Shown piece by piece: positions 43,597-52,700 of a DNA stretch of 55,543 nt. Made by a program: the position numbers and the translations under genes. This stretch comes from Bryobacterales bacterium (GTDB taxonomy: Bacteria; Acidobacteriota; Terriglobia; Bryobacterales; Bryobacteraceae). Within the stretch, counting starts at the first letter, position 1; every line of letters starts with the position of its first letter. The notes under the pieces were generated by a model. That model ran no database searches. It was not told the DNA's origin and saw only the letters and a program-made list of their open reading frames with translations. Location: assembly GCA_003166865.1 (NCBI GenBank), contig PMUP01000059.1, positions 8,523 to 64,065 on the forward strand, read 5' to 3'.

Positions 43597-46569
43597 ATGG
43601 AAGTACCCGCGAAGGCGGTGGAGTGTGTCCAATGCCACAAGAGCAGCCCGCCTGGGTCCTCTCACTGCTCCTCGTGCGGCGCCTCGCTCGGCTCTGAGCA
43701 CCCTACTGTAATCACCACGCCAAGCCCCGAGGACGAGACGATGCTCCACACCGCCTCGAGCGTCAATTGGGCTCGGAGCAGCACTCGGGGCGGATCGGCC
43801 GACTCTAATCCAGGCGTAGCCCTCGAAGTTGGAAGTGTCCTCGCGGATCGTTACGAGATCCTGAAGATGCTGGGCGAAGGCGGCATGGGCGCGGTCTACA
43901 AAGCAAGAGACCGCGAACTGGACCGATTGGTGGCCGTAAAGGTGGTCCGGCGAGACCTGGCCGGCCACGCCAGCATCATGCAGCGCTTCAAGCAGGAATT
44001 GATCCTGGCGCGGAAAATCACTCATCGCAACGTGGTCCGCATCTTCGATCTCGGGGTCTCCGACGGATTCCGCTTCATCACCATGGAGTACATCGACGGG
44101 CGGGATTTGTCATCCTTGCTCGAAGAGCGCAAACTCACGCCCGAGGAAACCGTCAAGATTCTCCGCCAGGTCTGCGCCGCGCTCGAAGCGGCGCACGCGG
44201 AGGGGGTGATTCACCGCGATTTGAAGCCGCAGAATATCATGCTCGAGTCCGGCGGACGGGTGGTGGTAATGGACTTCGGTCTGGCCCGCTCCATGGAAGG
44301 CAGCGGCCTGACGCAAGTTGGCGCGGTGATGGGAACGCCCGCGTACATGTCTCCGGAGCAAGCCAAAGGCATGCCGGTCGACGAACGTTCCGATATTTTC
44401 GCGCTGGGTATTATCACTTACGAAATGCTGAGCGGCGTGCTTCCGTTCAAGGCCGATTCCGCGCTCGCCAGCCTATTATTGCGAACCCAATCTCCCGCTC
44501 CACCGCTGACTCAGATCGACGCGGCAATACCGCAGCCGTTGAGCGACATAGTCCAAAAGACGCTGGGGACGAATGTCGAGGATCGCTACCAAAGCGTGGC
44601 GTTGCTGGGCCAGGACCTGAACGATTGGGAGCAAGGCACGCTGCACAAGGTTATCGTCACGCCGCCCATCGCGATGATGGCGCCATCGAAAACCGGCCAA
44701 TGGATCGCTATTGCGATGGGCACTGCCGCGCTCCTCGCGGCCGGCGTATATGGCGGGTACCGGCTGTTGAACAGAACAGCCAAGCCGGTGGCACCCATGA
44801 CCGTGCTCATCGCCGATTTCAACAACCACACCGGAGACGAAGTTTTCAGCGGCACGCTGGAATCCACGCTCAAGCTGGCTTTGGAAGGCGCATCTTTCAT
44901 CAATGCCTACGATCGCACCAGAATGCGAGACCTGGGGTTGAAGGCCTTATCCGGTCCGCTCGATGACGCGAAGGCCGAGCAAATCGCCGCTAGCCAGGGT
45001 TTGAATGTGGTAGTGTCCGGCTCAATCGACCGGCACGGCGCCGAATACCAGCTATCGCTGCGCGCGGTTCAGACGGTCTCCGGCAAAGTAGTTGCTACCT
45101 CCGATGAAACCGCCGCCAGCAAGGATCAAGTCCTGTTTGCCGTGACTAAGCTGGGGACCGTTGTCCGCAAGGCGCTGGGCGACGACACATCGGACTCCGC
45201 GCAGCGGTTCTCGATGTTGACCGTGTCGGCGGCATCTCTGGAAGCCGTTCACGAATACGCCATAGCGCTGGACGACTTGTCCAAAGGCCAGTATGAGGAC
45301 GCATTAAAGCACTGCTCGCAGGCCGTGGATCTGGATCCAAACTTCGGGCTAGCCTATATGAATATGGCCGCTGCGTCGCATAACCTCTCTCGACAGCAGG
45401 ATGCCGAAAAGTACATCAAACTGGCACTCAACCACATCGACCACATGACCGAGCGGGAAAGATTCGAAACCCGCTCTTACTCGTACTACTTAAACGGCGA
45501 CACCCAGAAATGCGTGGACGAGTATGGAGCCTTGCTGCAAAGGTATCCGTCCGATACCGGGGCATACAATAACATAGCGGATTGCTTGGTACTGCTGCGC
45601 AACATACCCAAGGCGCTGGAGGAGGTGCGGCGGGCCGTGGCTATCCTGCCCAAACGCGCCACGTACCGTCTAAACGATTCAACCTGGTCAGCCTATGCCG
45701 GCGATTTTCAAACTGCCGCCAAGGAGGCCGGGGTGACGCTGCAACTGGTACCCGGTTTTAGTTGGGGGTTCGGGGCACAAGCGTTCGCCGATCTAGGGCA
45801 GGGCCAACTCGCGCCAGCGGCGAAGGAGTACGAAGAGGTCGCAAAGACCGACATGTCCTACGCCGCTGCGGGTTTGGCGGACTTGGCCATCTATGAAGGC
45901 CGCTACCGCGACGCAGTGAGAATTCTCGAAAAAGGCGCAGCCGACGACTCGGTGGCAAAGAACCCGGATGCCGCCGCCGATAAGTTGTCGGCGCTGGCCT
46001 ATGTTCAGCTTCTGCGGGGCGACAAGGCCGCAGCCCTCAAAGCCACCAACAACGCGCTCGATCTTAGCAAGGCCGTGAAGACCAGGTTTATCGCGGCGCG
46101 GAACTATGCCGCTCTCGGAGAAGACGCCAGGGCAAAGGAACTGGCCGCCGGGCTCTCTTCCGAGCTCCCGCTCGAGCCCCAGGCGTACGGTAAACTGATC
46201 GAGGGCGAGATTGCTTTGAAGAATGGCGATAGCCGAGGAGCCATCAGTTCGTTCACGCAAGCGAACAACATCCTGGATACCTGGATCGGCCGCTTCGATT
46301 TGGGCCACGCGTACCTGGAGGCTGGCGCCTTTACGGAAGCTGATTCTGAATTCGACCGGTGCCTCAAGCGCCGCGGTGAGGCTTTGGCGCTGTTCTTGGA
46401 CGAAGTGCCCACCTACGGCTATTTCCCGCCAGTCTATTATTACCAGGGACGGGTGCGAGAGGGCTTGAAGAGTGCGGCATTCGCTGAACCCTACAAGCAG
46501 TACTTGAGCATTCGTGGCCAAGCCGGCGAGGATCCTCTGCTGGCCGACGTGCGGCGCCGCGTCCATTAA
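43597..46569 (+). CDS. Ser/Thr protein kinase with zinc ribbon and TPR sensor region
   Basis: 990 residues. The N-terminal zinc ribbon has C10-x2-C13 and C24-x2-C27. A PknB-type kinase domain (about 85-350) has LGEGGMGAVYKA, the VAVKVV lysine, VIHRDLKPQN, MDFGLA and GTPAYMSPEQ, all intact. A single transmembrane helix follows (IAIAMGTAALLAAGVYGGYR, about 370-390). Then comes a TolB/adenylate-cyclase-type domain (VLIADFNNHTGDEVFSGTLE) and about ten TPR-like helical repeats (GQYEDALKHCSQAVDLDPNF) to the end. This architecture is common in Acidobacteriota. Kinase inside and TPR region outside suggests a membrane sensor; substrates are unknown. It stands alone, 160 bp before the giant secreted-protein gene. 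Confidence 0.93.
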   Translation: MEVPAKAVECVQCHKSSPPGSSHCSSCGASLGSEHPTVITTPSPEDETMLHTASSVNWARSSTRGGSADSNPGVALEVGSVLADRYEILKMLGEGGMGAVYKARDRELDRLVAVKVVRRDLAGHASIMQRFKQELILARKITHRNVVRIFDLGVSDGFRFITMEYIDGRDLSSLLEERKLTPEETVKILRQVCAALEAAHAEGVIHRDLKPQNIMLESGGRVVVMDFGLARSMEGSGLTQVGAVMGTPAYMSPEQAKGMPVDERSDIFALGIITYEMLSGVLPFKADSALASLLLRTQSPAPPLTQIDAAIPQPLSDIVQKTLGTNVEDRYQSVALLGQDLNDWEQGTLHKVIVTPPIAMMAPSKTGQWIAIAMGTAALLAAGVYGGYRLLNRTAKPVAPMTVLIADFNNHTGDEVFSGTLESTLKLALEGASFINAYDRTRMRDLGLKALSGPLDDAKAEQIAASQGLNVVVSGSIDRHGAEYQLSLRAVQTVSGKVVATSDETAASKDQVLFAVTKLGTVVRKALGDDTSDSAQRFSMLTVSAASLEAVHEYAIALDDLSKGQYEDALKHCSQAVDLDPNFGLAYMNMAAASHNLSRQQDAEKYIKLALNHIDHMTERERFETRSYSYYLNGDTQKCVDEYGALLQRYPSDTGAYNNIADCLVLLRNIPKALEEVRRAVAILPKRATYRLNDSTWSAYAGDFQTAAKEAGVTLQLVPGFSWGFGAQAFADLGQGQLAPAAKEYEEVAKTDMSYAAAGLADLAIYEGRYRDAVRILEKGAADDSVAKNPDAAADKLSALAYVQLLRGDKAAALKATNNALDLSKAVKTRFIAARNYAALGEDARAKELAAGLSSELPLEPQAYGKLIEGEIALKNGDSRGAISSFTQANNILDTWIGRFDLGHAYLEAGAFTEADSEFDRCLKRRGEALALFLDEVPTYGYFPPVYYYQGRVREGLKSAAFAEPYKQYLSIRGQAGEDPLLADVRRRVH

Positions 46570-46788
46570 TTCTCACATTCGGTACTTCTAGTGCTGCAGA
46601 CGACAACTGTAACCTTCCTTCTGAACGGCCGACGCGCCTTTTTGCTTGACGCGACATCTCTCTTTTGGGGATACTTAGACTCTACAATCTTTTAAGATGG
46701 CAACCAACAGCCGCTAACCACGCAGCGGCAAGTGACTCTGTTTTGTGGGGGCTCGTGTCAAAGGACAGTTGGGACGAGAGGACCTTGG

Positions 46789-49700
46789 ATGTATCGGATG
46801 GATGTTCGACGAGCTGTTATATCTGTTTGGTCTAAATCGGTCGTTGTCTTTGGTCTTGGATTGCTCGCGCTATTCGTGCCTGCCGCGCGGGCCCAAACGG
46901 TGGTATCCCAAGGGCCACTAAACTACTTCCAGAATTATTTTGTGACGGGAGACTACGTTGTCGGGGGCGTGGGCGGCCTGAGTACGCTGGGCCCCAACCC
47001 CACCGCCACCATTAACTTCAGTGGCGTGCCTTGCATCAGCGGGCCCGGACTTTTTGCAGGCGTCGTGCCCTGCACTGCGAAAGGAGCAGCTCCGGCCGAC
47101 ATCATCGCTGCGTTTCTGTATTGGGAGACGATAGAGCCTACTAGCTCGACGACGCCAACCGCGACAACCGGCACCTTCGACGCTAACCTCAGCAATCCCA
47201 ATGCCTCTTTCTTCAATCCGAGCCTCGCGAATGAACCCATGGTTGCCGTTCCGCTGGGCAGTCCGCAAGTCCCGGCGTGCGTCGCCGGCGGTGGCACCGA
47301 ATCGACAAACTCCTACGTGCGAGTCTACCGCGCGGATGTTCTCCAATATCTGAATATCAATTCAACTTCGAATGTTCGAACGGCCAATTACACGCACACC
47401 ATTACATTTTCCGGCAATCCGACCGGCACGGTATTCAATGGCGCGACCCTGGTTGTGGTCTATCGTCTTGTAGCGGCGGGGAATCCGAGAATCGCGCCCC
47501 TTCGATCCGTGGTTTTTTTCGATGGCGCGTTTACCGGCGTTGCGTCCAACAGCCCGAGCCTGAACCAAACGATGCCCGGATTTTTTCAGGCATCAACCAG
47601 CGCTGACGCTAAGATGACCCAGATCGTCGGCGGCGCGACAAGCAAATTCACCGAAACGCTCACTGTCAACGGCAACGGCGGCAGCCCGCAAGAAGTATCG
47701 AATCCGTTCGTCGGCGCACAAGGCGCGGACTGGGACAATTACACGTTCAACTATAATCTCGCCGCAGGCGATTCTTCTGTCCAGACAGAGGTGCAGAGTT
47801 CGAAGGATTGTCTCTCGTGGGCTGCAATCATCACGAGCACCAACGTTCAGGACTCGGATTTTGATGGGCTTCTGGACATATGGGAAGAATCCGGATTGTA
47901 TTTCAATCCCGGATTCCGGAACGATGGCATCCCGCCCTCGAAAATAGTGACACCAACCGCCCCAGCCTCGTTTGGCACATGCACGGGGAACGCGGCGACG
48001 TGCGTGAACTTCAAGGCCATGGGAGCGAAAGTAAACGTTCCCGACATTTTTATCCAGATCGACTGGATGCAGTCCAACGGGCTTAGCGTTCCAAATCATA
48101 CTCATAATCCTCAGCTCGCCGCCCTCAACATGGTCGGCGCCGTGTTCCAGTCGCACGGAATCAACATGCACTTCGATGTCGGCGGCAGCAGCACCTATCA
48201 GGGACAGGGATCGCCTTACATCATTCCGTCGACGTACGCGGCGGGCGGCAACGTTGTTCAGGAATCTAATGTTCTGTGTCCCACCTCGGTCAGCTGCAAC
48301 TTTAGTACTCCGGGCCCGCCTCCGTTGACTCTGCCTCAGTCTGACAATTATTCGGTGCTCGGCTGGAAAGCTGGCTTTGGCTCCATCAAAGACGGAGATC
48401 CGTTATTCCCATCACCACCCGGACCGGTTGGCGGCCTGGTTCCGCTCTTCAATGTGAACCGAAAAGATAGTTTCCATTACGCACTTTTCGCCCATGCCAT
48501 AGCAGCGACCACCCCCTTGAGCACTCCCTACGCCGGCAGCATCTCCGGCGTAGCCGATCTGCCGGGAGGAGACTTCATGGTCACGTTCGGTTTGTGGCGG
48601 TCGGATGTTGCCGCTGTCGATCAAGTTGGGACAGTCTTGGAACAGGCCGGCACCCTGATGCACGAACTAGGTCACAACCTGGATTTGCATCACGGCGGCT
48701 GGAACAACACGCCCATTTGCATGCCCAACTATCCCAGCGTAATGAATTACATGTATCAGGTAGTAGGATTGACGGATGCGTCCGGCAATGAGCATCTCGA
48801 TTATTCCTACGGTTTGGATCTGCCGCTGTCCGAGGACTTCCTCTCCTCGGCTATCCCCATGGGTATTCAGAATTACAAGGTGAGGTATTTTGGTCCGTAC
48901 AATAGCGCCATCGATACACCCGGCCAGGCGTCACAGGTTTTTTGCAGCGGCGATTTGTTGAACTCCGGATCGATCTCCGGTGAGGGGAAATACGTCCTTT
49001 TGCAGGGTCCCGCTGTGTCCACGCCCGACTGGAGCAACGGTACGGTTAAGCTCGGAACGATCATCACGAGTGGCCTGGACATAAACTACGACGGAATCGG
49101 GGGCGAGACCTTCATCGATACGCCCGACTGGCTCAGTCTGAATCTCCAGCAGGTCGGTGCTCGCGCGAACGCCTACGGGACGTCCTCGGACCTGGGTAAA
49201 TCCGACGGGGGTGGCACCTCTCTTCTGGGTAAATCCGACGGGGGTGGCACCTCTCTGGGTAAGTCCGACGGGGGTGGCACCCCCGATCTGGGTAGTTCCG
49301 ACGCGGGCACGGCCGCGTTGGGCGCGGACGCTCTCGGCGATGCGAACTTTGCTTCCGTCGTTTTATCGGGTAGCTTAGGTCCTGCCAGCGGCTTGACGGT
49401 GGCCGTCTACGTCCCTCCCTCTTCGACAGCGGGCGGAACTGGCAACATTTTGAACTGGACTGGCAACACGGGAGTAGCTTCTCAATACAACGTCTACCGC
49501 TGCAATGGTTCGGCCGGGGCTTGCACTCCAACAGCGCCGCCGCTCACAGGGGCCCAAGGCGTCAACTCTGGTAATCCGGTAGTTACAACTTATACCGACG
49601 TTGTTAACGATCATGTTAACGCCGGGTCGACTTGCCCCGCCACTTCGACCTGCTACAACACGACCTACTACTATTTCGTCACGGAAGTTAATGCGGTTGG

Positions 49701-52700
49701 AAACCTTTCCACTGAGAGCGCGGCTTCGAACACAGTGAGCAGCGATGTGACCCACGCGTTCGTCGTCGCCAATTCTCAGACGGAGACGTACGGCGCGGCG
49801 AACCCGACCCCAACCTATACCGTTTACAGCAACATTGCATCCGCTACATCATTGACCGGGGTGACCTGCGCATACACCCCGACTCCCTCCGCCAACTCCA
49901 AGGGTTACTACGACGCTGGCAATCACCCCATCATCTGCCAGGGACCCACTGTGGTCTCAGGAACCACGGAGGGCATCACGTATTATTCCGCTGGCTCTCC
50001 TGCTCTTTCCTACCCCTCGAATCTAACCGGCTCGGCTACACAATTTACGCAGGGCAGTTTGACCGTCAACCAGCTTCCGATCACGGTAACGGCGGTGTGC
50101 AGCACCAAAGTCTACAACGCGAATACCAACGCCGGCACGACTTGCACCCCCACCACCCCCCCGACCACAGCGATACCCGCCATATCAACGAATAGTCTGG
50201 TGTCCGGCGATTCCGCTGGATTCACGGAAAGCTACGACACTCCGAACGTCAATCAGACCGTCGCTTCCCACACGATGACGCCGGCTGGAAGCGTGAACGA
50301 CAACAACAACGGGAACAACTACAAGGTGTCGTTCTTCAACAGCCCCGCCACAAGCGTGATCACCGCGGCGCCGCTGACTGCTTCCATCGTTGGCACTCCT
50401 GCGTCTACGGCGTATACCATGGTGTATGACGCCAGCGCCGCCGCTACGCTGGCCCCGGCGAACTTCTCCATCTCCGGCCTGCAGGGCAACAGCGACAACT
50501 TCACCGTGACGCAAACGGCGGGCACTTATAACAGCCCGAACGTCGCGACCGCGAACAAGGTGACGGCCAGCCTCACGCCCAGCAACTTCGCGCCGGTTAG
50601 CCCGACCCTGGCTACCAACTACACGTTCCCCGCCAGCGCCAGCGGCCCAGGCACGATCACTCAGGCGATGACCACGACGACCATCAGCTCGGCGAACCCG
50701 TCGCCGGGGATCCCCGGGCTGCAGGAAACTGTGACGGTCACAGTTACTCCGAATACCACGGTGGCAAACGGCGCAGGCCCAACCCTAGGAGTTGCCGTCG
50801 CTTCCAATCCGGCGGCGCTGACCAGCACCTGCCCGACTTTGTCGGGTGTCGCCGGGAGTTCGAGCGCCACCACGAGTTGCACGCTGACCTTTGGTGTCAC
50901 TGCGTCCGAGTCTATTACGGCCACTTACGGCGGCGACCCGAATTTTGTCGGGAGCACCACCACCTCGCCCACAGTCCTGCCGCTGCTGACCTCGATTGTG
51001 GTTGCGCCGACAGCACCCACTTCCTACACCGGAGACACGGTTTGGGTGAACGATGATTACCCTGGCCAAGGCACTGTGCTGAACTCCGGTGGAAGCGCGT
51101 CCGTGGCGCCCGGCGGAACGACGTTCAGCCTCGCCTCTGGCGGCATTAGCGTTATCATAACGGGCACCAACATTACGGTAACCTTCCCCAACGGGTGGAC
51201 CTTCCCCACAACGCCAGGGAGCTTCGATGGGCTGGTTATCACCGATCCCGAATCGACCATTACTGGCGTTTCGCTGGCGACGCCATCCACCATCCCGGGC
51301 TACACTGGCTCTCCCTCTCAACTCTACTTTGACGCCAATGACGTCTTTATCAATTTCCCCCAACCCGCCTTCTCCACGCTCCTTGCCGGAGCTTCAGTCT
51401 CGGTCAACGTGCTGTTCGGTACCTCTGCCCCGGCGTCTACGATTCCTGGAGACACGGAGCAGTTCACGGCAACTGGAATCTACAACGGTGGCGCCGGCAG
51501 CGAAAACCTGATTGGTTTGGCAACCTGGAGCGCCAATTCCACGCCTTCAGGCGCGGCGACGATCAGCCCGACTGGTCTGGCTAGCGCCGTCTCGACGGGC
51601 AGCGCCGCGATTTCAGCGGCCTACGGCTCGCTTTTCAGCAACACGCCGACGCTCACAGTCGCCCCGGCGCTGGTGTCGATCGCGGTAACGCCGGCGTCTC
51701 CCTTGATTGACCAGACAGACACGCTGCAGTTCGCGGCTATTGGGACCTACTCGGATACGAGTACTCAAACTCTGACCAATTTAGTTACTTGGGCTTCCTC
51801 GGCGACGGGCGTCGCCACCATTAACACCGCCGGCCAGGCGGCTGGCGTCGCACAGGGCACCACGACAATCTCAGCAGCCCTGGGAGGAGTGACCGGGACC
51901 ATGCTGCTGACTGTGAATCTGCCCCCTAGCCCGGGGGCGCTGCAGAGTGGCCAGTTCATGTCGCCCTACGGACCAGTTACCCTGTCCGCAAGCGCCGGCG
52001 TGCCGCCGTACACGTTTTCCCTGGGAGCAGGCGCTGTTTTGCCTGCTGGCATCACGTTTGATGCTTCTGGATCGACCTGCGGAAGCGCTGGCTCGATCTG
52101 TGGAACACCATCCCAGGCAGGCCAGTGGCAGGTGCCCATCACAGTGACAGATTCTACCAACACGGCGCAGTCGAAGACCCTGCCGCTGACCATCAATCTT
52201 GCATCGGGCTATGCCGGGGGGAGCAATTGCACCATGCCCTATCCCGCCACGCCGCTCTATTATTCGGGCGTGAACCAGTTCGGGATATCAGGCGTGTCCG
52301 CCGGACCTTCAATCAGCGACACGCCGTCCGGTGCGTCGTCCAGCATAATCGCTTTGGAAATGAGCGTTATCCAAAACAACGTGTTAACGGGCTGCCTCGC
52401 TGGTAACGGAAGCGGCTCCGTTACCAGTGGTGTCTACACACTCACCCTCAGCCTCAATGGCGGTGCGTCCACCCTCCCGCTGACGTTCACGGTAGTTGGA
52501 CAGGACAGGCAGGATAATACTGTCGTTAATGTCAACTCTGAAAGCCCTGGCGCGGATTTGCCCCCGAACAGTAATCAGGAGGGCGTGGTCGCCGCCGGGT
52601 CAACTTTCACCTACCTTCCTGCATCCTACCTTGCCGATTCTGGCGGCGACCTCCTGTTCGGATTAAGCGGCCAAGCTCCGCAGATCTGCGACGTCCCCGC

